NCBI GenBank assembly: GCA_022577435.1
Contig: JAKOON010000007.1
Location: 22,864,263 to 22,928,262 of the forward strand
Length of the DNA stretch: 64,000 nucleotides
Reading direction: 5' to 3'
DNA from: Embiotoca jacksoni
Lineage: Eukaryota; Chordata; Actinopteri; Embiotocidae
Under the pieces are notes generated by a model. The model was not told where the DNA came from and did not search any database. It saw only the letters and a program-made list of their open reading frames with translations. The position numbers were made by a program, and so were the translations under genes. How positions within the stretch are numbered: the stretch's first letter is position 1; the number at the start of each line of letters is the position of its first letter. Positions 20,187 through 30,270 of the stretch are shown here, one piece after another.

Positions 20187-22899
20187 TGAAACTGAAACCT
20201 ACTGCATGTGTAGAGCCATGTGATTTACAGGAACAATGAAACGTATAGCTAAAGCACGTGGTTGGTTGGTTTTGGAATAATTTTGTCAAAAGGACCTCAG
20301 TTGTAGGTTATCCCCCATCTCTCCCCCTTTTCTCTCTTCTATCAACTAAAAAAAAAAGAAGCTATGAAATGCCAAAAAAAAAGACTGCAGAAATGACACT
20401 TACACAGTGACAGAGATCTAATACTATGTTAGCCTGACCATCTCCAAATGAGGTCTCGGTCTGTTCACTGACTTCTGCATGCATTTTGTTGATTACCAAA
20501 TGTTTGGACCCATATAGGAAACATTGTGGTATGCTTTAGCTTGAAAAGCCATTAACCAGCATGCCCTTCTTAACAGTCACAGATCAGTGAACATAGTCTT
20601 TAATGATGGGACCAATTGACAAACATGGATTAAAAAATTTGCCCTTACAAGTCTAACCTCGAGGAAAGAAGCATCAAACCAGGGACGGAAGTAAAAGACC
20701 CAGATTTATATAAACTAAAGATTTCAAAGTAAGCCTTGCTTCTGTAAAAGCTCCACCAAATCCTCAGTGGGGCACACAGGACGAAAAGGTGAAGTCCATT
20801 CTGTAATGAGACACCAAACCAGTCCAAGTCACAAGCAAAAGAAAATTCCACTGTTTAATCTGCTGTTTTTCTGTCTTTGCTTACAAAAGGTTGGCATGCT
20901 GCCAGTTCAGTGAACACGTTACAGAAACTTTCTTTGCTATGACACACAGAGGTCAGCATCATCTGGACCTCCACCTCTGGAGCTGCTGAGGATATCTATG
21001 ATATCAGCACAGTGGTGGTCATTATGTAGAGGATCCCAAAAAGATGATGTAACAAATCCTAAAACCACAGAACACTGAAATATTCTCTCTGCTTTGTGAA
21101 TAATTTGCTGCCCCAAGTGAAGCCGTATCTTGCGGTCTTATTCATGGAGTGATGGTGGAGTGGAAGTTGAGGTAGACCGGCAGATGGGTGCTGTACCAGC
21201 AGTGATGCAGGCGTTGCAGCAGACTAGTTGGATGATATAGTCCTGAAAGATGCATATATTGAACACTATACGGAAAGTAGGAAAAATGTTTCACTGCATT
21301 TAAGAAGATGGTATTTTTGAGGCCACAGAAACCATTTCTAAGATGAAAAGCTTACGTTTAATTCAATATTAAAATACTTTAACACTTTGTAATACATTGT
21401 AATAATAACTTGATTTCTACTTGTAAGATCATTGCCCACAATTATTAGTGTCATTTTGTTGCATTCATGAACTGCTGCTTAAGTTAAAAAAGTACCAAAG
21501 TCAAAAGTACAGTAAACCACAGTCGAGCCATCTCTGACCAGTTTGGTGCTCGAAGAAAAATTTAAACTGAATTTGAGTTTTTTTTGCGAGCAGCCATTTC
21601 CACCATCAATCACTGTGTTCATGGAGAAGGTCTGTTTGGACACACCGCTTGAGATGGGAGAGGGAAGTTAAGGGATGACGTCTGAGCAGATTGTTTTACA
21701 ATCATCCAGATTCACCTCAGTTAACTGTGTGGAGCTGCTGTATATTCATCACATCCTTGTTGCATGGTAATTATGTTCACTGATGCTTTTTGGTCCTTTG
21801 TGTAAACAATCTGTTGTAAGAGAGCGTGCACATTGATCTGTAGTGAGTGATATGACCCAGTGAAGTGAATAAATGCTACCTCTGCGCCTGCCTCATCAAT
21901 ACACCACAAAATAAAACATTATTGACTATTAGACGCTAGGCTAACGTTGGCTTACGCCACTAATATGTCAATACAGATGCATTCCTGGTTTCTTGAGGCA
22001 GACAGTCAATGGTTCCTGCAGCACACTTAATAGAACAAGTGTATTTCTTAAAATAATGTTTCAGGTTTTTCCTCAAAGAAAAATCTTTCCAACTTTGTCA
22101 AATTAAATTGTATAATTTTTTCATACACTGCATTGCTGTAAGGATTGCTGTAATTGATCTTCATTGAAACTACTGCTCACGGTTGTGGTGTGCAGATCGA
22201 TACGGAAATATCGATACTACCAAACATTTCTGTTCAAGATAGTCTAGAAAGTCCTGATCAATTCAAAACATACCAAACAGCAGAATATGTACTTATCAAT
22301 GAGGTTAGTCTGTGCAACAAAACTTTATTGAGGAAGCCTGCTTTGAAATCGTGGCAAATTTATATATTGTTTCCAATTACTGAAATATTTATTTTGACCA
22401 TGTCCTCATTGTATAGCTCCTCATTCTTCATTTACTTTGTTTTATTTTTGTGCACTTAAAGTTACGTTACTCATTTCCTGTTTATTAGATGTATATAATG
22501 ATTAATTGTGTCTCATTTTCCATACTTTGATTATTACACTTCATCCTTTCTCCCACAGTGCATTCATTTTACAAGTGTACTGTTGTCTCCACTCATGCCA
22601 ATGAAGAACGTGACATTTGAATGCTCAGAAATGAACCTGTTTTCATGTCCCTGTCAGACTACAGTAAAATGAGAGTCAGTGAAAAACAAACACTTCCATA
22701 ACGTGCCGTGTTGGCCACAAAAAGCTGCGGTTTGAGGATAAGTCACTTGTCCCTCCCTTCGGCTACGTCGCCAAGATGGTAACTGTTGAGGGTGAGAAGA
22801 GTCTTTTTTTTTCTTTTTTTTTAATGGTAATGAGTGCACCACCCGGGTACTCATACTCACATGGTGCACTTCATGTTGCTGCTCTTATTAGTCTGAACA
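20187..22899. other. No gene recognised
   Basis: AT-rich non-coding sequence. A segment near 22190-22260 containing gatcgatacggaaatatcg may be part of an old repeat, and 22385-22510 resembles ~11820-11950. No gene seen. Confidence 0.45.
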
Positions 22900-22941
22900 T
22901 GTCAGGAGTCCTGTTTTCCTCTGTTTTACCCCTGATCACCT

Positions 22942-23100
22942 CTCCTCCTGTGTCCCCTCAGTCTCCTGTCTGCTTGTTCTGTGTCCTCCTCTCCTCCTGT
23001 GTCCCCTCAGTCCCCTGTCTGCTTGTTCTGTGTCCTCCCCTCCTCTCCTCCTGTGTCCCTTCTGTCCCCTGTCTGCTTGTTCTGTCCTCCTTCCCTCTCC
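22942..23100 (+). repeat. ~49-53-bp tandem triplication inside the LTR
   Basis: Three units starting at 22942, 22991 and 23044, each ctcctcctgtgtccc followed by a ctgtctgcttgttctg block. They lie in the presumed U3 region, upstream of the polyadenylation signal. The plus-strand frame of 211 codons across this area is a product of the CT-rich repeat. Confidence 0.88.
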
Positions 23101-23411
23101 TCCCGTGGCCACGCCCCTCACCGGTCCCAGCAGCTGCAGCCACTCACCCCGGATCACCACCTGCAGGTGTGCTGCATCTCCCTGATCACCTCCCCGGACT
23201 ATATGTACCCTGCCCCTGCACTCTTCTGGTTGTCGGTTCACTAGTTAGTACTCTGTCCGTCCGTCCTGTTCCCGTTCCTCCGGCTCCTGTTCCTGCTGCA
23301 GAGCTCCCTGTCGGAGTTACCAGTCGGTGGAGTTGCCCTCCCGACTGGAAGCAAGTGGACGCTGTAGGTGCCACCTTTTGGTTTGTTTGTTTGTTTGTTT
23401 TTGGTTATTGA

Positions 23412-23417
23412 AATAAA
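23412..23417 (+). terminator. LTR polyadenylation signal
   Basis: aataaa in the context gaaataaagactgtatttt, conserved in the second LTR copy on the minus strand at 63963-63968. Confidence 0.6.
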
Positions 23418-23737
23418 GACTGTATTTTGGAACTAAAACTCGAGTCTGTGAGGCTGCATTTGGGTCCTGATAAAACACCACTACACAGCAGAACACACTT
23501 CAAATAGTAAGTGGAAGTACGTGTGCGCGCAAACTAAAAAACAGCAATTGTATGTTTATCCTTTTCAAATAAAGGTCAATCTTCATCCGATGATTAAGTA
23601 ACAAGACCTCAGAAATGTATTAATATTTTTTATTTTATTTATTTCTATAGCGCCAAATCACAACACCAGTTATTTCATGGCACTTAACACATCAAAGTCC
23701 TTACAGCAAGACTTTACAATATTATACAGAGAAACAC

Positions 23738-23761
23738 AACAATTCAACAATTCAACAATTC
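23738..23761. repeat. 9-bp VNTR in copy B, 3 units
   Basis: Short form of the aattcaaca array seen in copies A and C. Confidence 0.85.
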
Positions 23762-23862
23762 CCACATAAGCTAGGAGGGGAAAAAAAAAACTCCTCGTTA
23801 AGGGAGAAAAACCTCCAACAGAGGGAAGAAAAACTCCGTTTAACAGGAAGAAACCTCCGACA

Positions 23863-24920
23863 GAACCAGGATCAGAGGTGGGCGGAGCATCTGTTAACAG
23901 AACCAGGATCAGAGGTGGGCGGAGCATCTGTTAACAGAACCAGGATCAGAGGTGGGCGGAGCATCTGTTAACAGAACCAGGATCAGAGGTGGGAGGAGCA
24001 TCTGTCAACAGAACCAGGATCAGAGGTGGGCGGAGCATCTGTTAACAGAACCAGGATCAGAGGTGGGCGGAGCATCTGTTAACAGAACCAGGCTCAGAGG
24101 TGGGAGGAGCATCTGTTAACAGAACCAGGATCAGAGGTGGGAGGAGCATCTGTCAACAGAACCAGGATCAGAGGTGGGCGGAGCATCTGTTAACAGAACC
24201 AGGATCAGAGGTGGGCGGAGCATCTGTTAACAGAACCAGGCTCAGAGGTGGGAGGAGCATCTGTCAACAGAACCAGGATCAGAGGTGGGCGGAGCATCTG
24301 TTAACAGAGCCAGGATCAGAGGTGGGCGGAGCATCTGTTAACAGAACCAGGCTCAGAGGTGGGAGGAGCATCTGTTAACAGAACCAGGATCAGAGGTGGG
24401 AGGAGCATCTGTCAACAGAACCAGGATCAGAGGTGGGCGGAGCATCTGTTAACAGAACCAGGATCAGAGGTGGGAGGAGCATCTGTCAACAGAACCAGGA
24501 TCAGAGGTGGGCGGAGCATCTGTTAACAGAGCCAGGATCAGAGGTGGGCGGAGCATCTGTTAACAGAACCAGGCTCAGAGGTGGGAGGAGCATCTGTTAA
24601 CAGAACCAGGATCAGAGGTGGGAGGAGCATCTGTCAACAGAACCAGGATCAGAGGTGGGCGGAGCATCTGTTAACAGAACCAGGATCAGAGGTGAGCGGA
24701 GCATCTGTCAACAGAACCGGGATCAGAGGTGGGCGGAGCATCTGTTAACAGAACCAGGATCAGAGGTGGGAGGAGCATCTGTCAACAGAACCAGGATCAG
24801 AGGTGGGCGGAGCATCTGTTAACAGAACCAGGATCAGAGGTGGGCGGAGCATCTGTTAACAGAACCAGGATCAGTGGGCGGAGCATCTGTTAACAGAACC
24901 AGGATCAGAGGTGGGCGGCC
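23863..24920. repeat. 37-bp VNTR in copy B, ~28 units with higher-order pattern
   Basis: Unit starts fall exactly every 37 bp from 23863 to 24862; then one 34-bp unit and a partial unit follow. Units differ at diagnostic sites (gggcgg/gggagg, ggatc/ggctc, gttaaca/gtcaaca, gaacc/gagcc). Six consecutive units (24270-24491) and the next six (24492-24713) show almost the same order of variants, so 222-bp blocks were duplicated. A 92-codon plus-strand frame inside is a repeat artefact. Confidence 0.95.
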
Positions 24921-24993
24921 ATCTGCCTCGACTGGTTGGGGTGAGAGGAGAGCAGAGAGAGAAAAGGACAGCATAGAGATAGAAGAGAAGAAC

Positions 24994-25224
24994 TGTTGGT
25001 GGAGACGACAAGTGCAGAGCAGAGATAAATAAATGTCTTTTTTTTTTTCCCCTGTGTTTGGCACTAAATACTTTTCAAATTGCTAAGTTTCATTATATTT
25101 CACCCTCAAGGTTCTGATGTTGCCAGATTTTAAAACGATTATAAAAAGATCTCTATTGACAGCATTTAATGGTGAGATACGTTTCTCACACTTGATATAA
25201 AGTCTACTTAAAAAAGTATTATCA
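24994..25224. other. No gene recognised
   Basis: AT-rich spacer after retroposon copy B. Confidence 0.4.
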
Positions 25225-25376
25225 TATCAAATGAAGGAAGAAGGGGTCGACTGCTCTGGAAAAAAAAAAAAAAAATAGATACACCATGTATGACCAGTCT
25301 TTATGATGACCAATATAAGAGCTTAGAAGTAAAGGTGAGTGAAATTACTCTGAAAATAGTTCACAGGGTTCAAGAA
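25225..25376 (+). repeat. Diverged ~150-bp repeat, copy b
   Basis: Aligns with 26350-26512: tatcaaatga, gactgctctg, an A-rich block, gatgacca/aatgacca, ataagagctt, aagt-aaggtg and an aaaattac-type block, in the same order. It contains an A15 run at ~25260-25275. Non-coding. Confidence 0.65.
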
Positions 25377-25598
25377 CAGAAATGTTTCAACCTGAAGAAC
25401 GACGGCTCTCCGTTAAATCTCTTCCTACTCTCTTCCTACTTTATGTCATTATCTCACATTCTTCCTCTGGATTTCATTCCATCTTTCTCTTTTAGTTTTG
25501 CACTCTTTCCCCATCTCCCTCTTCATCATCACAGCGAGCAGACTTAGTGCCTGGCCTCCATTGTGCGATGCAGATGTCATACACACTACCTTCATAAA

Positions 25599-25600
<2 letters not shown>

Positions 25601-25670
<70 letters not shown>
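25601..25670. repeat. (AC)35 microsatellite
   Basis: 35 uninterrupted AC dinucleotides. Confidence 0.98.
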
Positions 25671-25672
<2 letters not shown>

Positions 25673-25849
25673 TGCCGAGCCTAGTGTCTCAAGCATTATA
25701 TCCTTCTTAGCTTATGTCACAGAGCTTTTTCTCTCCTAATCCATGGTGAATGGAAGAGGAGGAGCTGTGGGGAGAATCAGCAGCACCCCCGGCCTAAACC
25801 AGCAGCGCTGCATGAGATGGAGAAAAATAGTCCTATTATTTGATCAAGT

Positions 25850-26345
25850 AAGTACACATTTATATCTGTAGCACCTTTTATAGGCACCAGTCACAAAGTC
25901 TGTTACAAAAACAAACAAAAAACACATACAATCAAATATATAGAACAACAATAAAACACCAGCTATATTATACAAGGTAAAAGACAAGACATATTAAAAC
26001 ATAACGTATGTTGTATTATTATGTGTCTGATCAGAAGGGTCTTGGCAGACTCTTCCAAAGCTTCAGTGCTACAGACTGTGAAGCACAGCCGCTCTGAGTC
26101 TTAAAATGTGTCCGAGGTTCATTTGCTTAGACGACCGAAGAGCTCACCTTATGATGTGAGAGCGCAAAAGGTCCATGATTTACAGTGGAGCCTGACCACG
26201 TAGGGCTCCGTGACTGAGCACCAAAATTTAAACATGGATTCTAATTAGCAGGAAGCCAGTGTGGAGGGGTAAAAATAGGTGAAATGTGTGACCATCTGTT
26301 AGGTCATGTGGAGAGCCGAGCAGCAGCATTCTGGATGGATGGATG
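25850..26345 (-). mobile_element. Degraded retroposon/LINE 3' region
   Basis: Contains gcaccttttataggcaccag followed by a tcacaaagt block at the left end. Further right are aggaagccagtgtgga and agcagcagcattctggatg, landmarks of a very common teleost interspersed repeat whose 3' end points left, hence minus strand. It ends in a short GGAT array. No reading frame survives. It is sandwiched between two copies of the ~150-bp repeat. Confidence 0.5.
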
Positions 26346-26349
26346 GTGT

Positions 26350-26512
26350 TATATCAAATGATGGAAGATTTGGATAGTCTGGACTGCTCTGAAAAATAAA
26401 ATAAAAAAACAAGATAGCTCATGTGTGACTCCCCCCTAAAATGACCAAAATAAGAGCTTTAAAGTGAAGGTGGTAAAATTACCCTGATAATAGCCCAGGG
26501 TTGATCGGGTTG
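26350..26512 (+). repeat. Diverged ~150-bp repeat, copy c
   Basis: Direct repeat of 25225-25376, ~1.1 kb downstream, in the same orientation, with moderate divergence. Confidence 0.65.
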
Positions 26513-27921
26513 ATCCACTTGTTATTGGTTTGGGTATGACACTGGCAGCTCTTATGGAAATATCTGCTTTAACACAGAAAAGTTAAAAAAGACTTAAATT
26601 GTTTATGTACATTTACCCAAAACCACTTTTCTCCGATCTCGCCCAAAGTGCTTTTAAAACCAAAGACGGGAGTCTGACGTGAGCACCAGTCTTTGGTGGG
26701 AGAGTCGTGCAGAGCTTCATACTGATAACAAAATATCGAACCTGCCTGCACAACCATAATGCTTCAAGGGCAGCAACTGCACATGCACCGAATTTGAAGA
26801 GAAGCTCCGCTTCTCATAAGTCTGGGAACACGTCTTTATGTAGACACCAATCTACTGAGCATAATGATGTGGAAGGCATTTCATAACGGGACTCAAGAAG
26901 GTTGTATAAACTGAACTACGTGTCCAACGGTCTCCTCAGCAGTCCGTGTACGCATCCTCCACAGATTATATTCAGGCCCACAGCAGTTAAATACTGGAAA
27001 AGAAAGTTTTAAAAACTGAGTTTTACCATAACAAATATAATATTGATGTTGGTTAAAGTGAAATATGAGAATAATAATGGAAACAGTTGGATCTGTTTAT
27101 TGTTTATCAGAAGATCTCAGCCTGTGCTGAAGTTACTCCACAAGTGTACATAAAGTACAAGCATCATAATTTACAGTAAACACCTGGCAACCTTTACCTG
27201 GTAAATTCACAACACGCAGTTGTGATAGTTACAACCTTATTGTCCCTCACATCCATTAATCAGCTGATTTGATGCTGTAGGCTTTCACATCTGTTGGATG
27301 CGGAGCACTGCGTGTGACGTAAACGTTTACTGATACAATAAATAATTGAGTGAAAGGATGTGTATAATGTATACCTGGTAATCATTATCCACACAGAGGT
27401 CAAGGAAGGAAATGCCAAAGTAATCAATTCCTTCCACACATGGAGATATTGACAGTTATAATTGAACAGCAGCAATCAATAGTCACTCAAATAGTAAATA
27501 ACTAGCAGAGTTAAGAACATGTGGATGTGATTTATAGGCTGAAGTATTTACAGCAGCAGCTCATGGTGCGCAGGCTGCAGTCGTCACATCCCCCGGTAGT
27601 GAAACTGAACAGGGACACGGGGAGATACGATTTGTGTGTACTTTGCACATCGGCACATTTGTTGGCAAATATCAGATGGTATTTTTTCATGATGTCAGAT
27701 TTTGTTGACGTGTAGAATGGAAGGAATTTTCTGTTACCTTGTTGTGCTCCAGACTCGAATGTCAAACCAGTCTCTTGGTCGAGTACTTACAAAACACATG
27801 ACTTCAATGCACTTGTAGTTATTTGTCATATAATTGTTGTACAAGTTTGGTACCCACATGGAAAGTCTTATTTTCACTTCAGTTCTATTATTACTTCAGA
27901 TAACTTTGCGTACCGCCGTCC
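26513..27921. other. No gene recognised
   Basis: AT-rich non-coding sequence; only short frames. Confidence 0.5.
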
Positions 27922-27947
27922 AGCAAAGCGTGAAATAGACACACCTT

Positions 27948-28014
27948 TCCACATCAGCAAAATGTGAGATAGCCACGCTTTGGCCTCTCTTGGCGTGACA
28001 GTTTCACGTTTTGT
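27948..28014. repeat. Foldback hairpin, copy 2 (more diverged)
   Basis: Begins tccacatcagcaaaatgtga and contains the conserved centre ccacgctttggcctctct followed by ggcgtgacagtttcacgttt. The outermost stem is partly lost. Confidence 0.7.
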
Positions 28015-28218
28015 AAGCCTGAAACTTACACGCGCATTAAAGTAACATAACAAAGTATCATGTAAACGTTACAAAGGACATTCTTCGTCGGTATTAAGAG
28101 GAGGAAGGGCTGACCTGCTGGCATCAATCAGAGACTGCCAACAATCAGAGACTGCCAACCATGGTCATTTTTACTAACCCCGAACGTGTTTATATTTATG
28201 CTGTAGGTTTTATTTTCA

Positions 28219-28289
28219 TCCACTACAGGAACATGTGAAACTGCCACGCCTAGAGAGGCCAAAGCGTGGCTATTTCACACTGTAGTGGA
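28219..28289. repeat. Foldback hairpin, copy 3 (71 bp)
   Basis: Starts tccactacag and ends ctgtagtgga. The inner stem gtgaaactgccacgc pairs with gcgtggctatttcac around a tagagaggcc loop. It is the inverted counterpart of copies 1 and 2. Confidence 0.83.
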
Positions 28290-28312
28290 CCAGCATGTCT
28301 ATTTCACGTTTT

Positions 28313-29824
28313 GACGTGATATTGGGTTGCTTCTTCATGTGGTCATACTGCCCTTTCAAAGGTTTTACCATCATCTAACTAATCCATACTGTAGACCAGT
28401 CCGCTGCTGAATCCAAACATCTTTAATCGTACCAAACAACTGGTGTGAAGTAACACTTAAACCTATCCAGAGGAGTGTTCAGGTAAAACTGGAATCACTC
28501 ATGTGCATCATGCTGGAGACTCAACATGTCAGAGTGACACCTGATGTGTTTTCTGATATGTATTTTTCTGTACGAATTGGTTCCTGAAGACAAACAAAGT
28601 TCTGGAGATTGTGTTTGTATTCGGGGAATAAAGTGCGATCGAGCTTCGCGGGGAACCTTTGAGCCTCGTTGAGCAATAAAGGCTGTTTGGAGTTCAGTGA
28701 TTGAACAGTTGACAGACTTCAGAGAACCCAGGTTCCTCAAACAACCTCATTATTTTAACATGATTATTTACGGTGGAAGTTTTCTGTTCTTTGCACTGTA
28801 TTTCATCATGGATCAGATGTGTGTGTGTGTGTGTTTTTACAATTCATCAAAACAGCGCTGCCAGCCAGCATGTGGATATGTGTTCCCCAGATTTACACCT
28901 GCTGTCTCCTCTGTGATTGGCCAAGGGACAGCGAAGGACGTCCCCCAGGGCTCCCATGCTCTTTATCTTGTCAGGATGGCAGTCAGCAAAATAAGGAGCA
29001 CTGGATTTACCCATCAGCTTCCTCCCTGCCAGGAGGGAAAGGACCAGCCTGGATTGGATGCACTGTCTCCCTCCCACCCTCCCATTTCTCCGTCTTCCTC
29101 TCGTCAGGTGATGGATATGTGGAGATCACTCATTCCTTATGGCCCAGAGAGGGGGGGCATCCATCACTCTCTTCCTGTGCCCCCTCATCTCCCCACCTGT
29201 CCCCCTGCTCTGCACCCATCCAGCCACAGTACCATAAGCTGTCTGTCAAACTGTCAGGCCTATCCACTATATCACAGGGAAGCTGTGCAGCCCATAGGAC
29301 TCTATTATATCTAATCTGCTCCCCTCGACACAGGCCACTTACACAGGCCAGCCACCAGGGTGTTCGTGTGTGTGTGTGTATGTGTGTGTGTATAAAACCT
29401 AAACAAATCAGTGATTCCTAATTCATATGTTGGACGTTATCCAGCAAATTCAGAAATCAAAATGTTCCTTTGTGTGATTTTGTGAGTTATTATATTAATA
29501 TAATGTATAGTTATTATATAACACATTAGGAAATATGTCAGGATTCCTTAAACTTCTCTAAACATCACAGATATTTCTTCATAACTTTCTTCATAACTAT
29601 TCAAGTTGTTCCATCAACATGATCTTTCACAAACAGTTAAATAACTTTAGGGTTCTTAAACAAAAGTAGTGAAAGTTTTGGTGAATCAGTAAAAGTATCA
29701 CCAATGGAAATTCAAGATAAAAAAATAATGTAAATGTACCTCAGTGGTTAACCCTGAAATGAATAAATAGTTTTTTCTGACACTATTACATACTTCAGTG
29801 TTGCTAGTGACATTAAGCAGCAGA
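28313..29824. other. No convincing gene
   Basis: Two overlapping frames of ~200 codons cross 28697-29421 in different phases, with Pro/Ser/His-rich low-complexity composition and short Cys-Val runs from TG repeats. I see no domain or splice structure and treat both as chance frames in a GC-moderate stretch. Confidence 0.45.
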
Positions 29825-30270
29825 CAACAGTGACGTCACTCGTTAGTTTGTGAACTGACGTTCTGAAGCCTCAGGTTCAGTATTTCGACTGTCGCCATCT
29901 TGCTAGTTTGGAGAAGGAAGTGACCATATTTGAATGAGCTGGGCCAGAGCGAGCGGTGGATCTGACTTGATCTGATTGGGAACCAGAGGACACAATGCCC
30001 CGCCCACCGATAGCGTAATCCCAATCAAACTGACACGCCCCCCCCAGAAACACCACTTTTTGAGTCCTAATATTTAATTACAGACGGGATTATTTTCAGA
30101 TGGACCGCCGGAAAACAAATAAGAAGGAGGGACCTCAGTAAATAACACCAGAATTAATTATTGACTTTGTATTTCATGTGAGAAGTTGAAAAGAGTCTAT
30201 AGAAGCAGCCCCTAGCAGCCTTCCATGGTGTTTCAGTTTGAGGCATTTCTGCACTGGCTTTACTTTATGA
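29825..30270. mobile_element. Probable degraded interspersed repeat
   Basis: The segments tatagaagcagcccctagca and catttctgcactggcttta, and an upstream cgccatcttg/cgccccccc-type segment, resemble a teleost interspersed repeat. Ends are not definable and there is no coding frame. Confidence 0.3.

Larger units (their letters stand above)
22900..23490 (+). mobile_element. Solo LTR, Ty3/gypsy-like (591 bp)
   Basis: Begins tgtcaggagtcc and ends ctacacagca (TG...CA), flanked by the identical pentamer gaaca at 22895-22899 and 23491-23495. A 5-bp target duplication is typical of LTR retroelements. A polyadenylation signal, aataaa, lies at 23412-23417, ~75 bp before the end. The 3' segment gcatttgggtcctg matches the end of a second copy at the window edge (63885-64000, minus). 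No gag or pol lies next to it, so this is a solo LTR left by recombination. The U3 part carries a three-unit tandem repeat. The gypsy assignment rests on the general layout of fish LTRs. Confidence 0.85.
23631..24993 (-). mobile_element. VNTR-bearing retroposon, copy B
   Basis: Same block order as copy A on the minus strand: tctatctctatgctgtcc leader, a 37-bp VNTR (here ~28 units), the ggaggtttcttcctgtta block, the nonamer VNTR (only 3 units), and the 3' end gatttggcgctatagaaa. The TTGAA tail is replaced by an A/T-rich sequence. It has the longest 37-bp array and the shortest nonamer array, so the two VNTRs change length independently. It starts ~140 bp after the solo LTR. Confidence 0.8.
27922..28312. 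mobile_element. Foldback element with ~90-bp inverted arms
   Basis: The left arm (27922-28012) and the inverse of the right arm (28219-28312) both run through gtgaaatagacac/gtgaaatagacat, a tccac...cag segment, gatagccacgctttggcct-type sequence, ggcgtg and cagtttcac. The arms enclose ~200 bp of unrelated AT-rich DNA. Each arm is itself a hairpin of the type seen at 20111-20186. No target duplication or transposase was found, and I cannot assign a superfamily. Confidence 0.7.

Noticed and set aside
22776..23411. 211-codon plus-strand frame rich in Pro/Ser/Val/Cys
   Set aside because: It lies inside the LTR and its CT-rich tandem units; shadow of a repeat.
24100..24378. 92-codon frame with a repeating GGASVNRT/GGRSICQQN motif
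   Set aside because: Direct translation of the 37-bp VNTR, which is read in all phases because the unit is not a multiple of three.
28697..29421. Two overlapping plus-strand frames of ~200 codons
   Set aside because: They are in different phases, low-complexity, interrupted by Cys-Val runs from TG repeats, and match no family I recognise.
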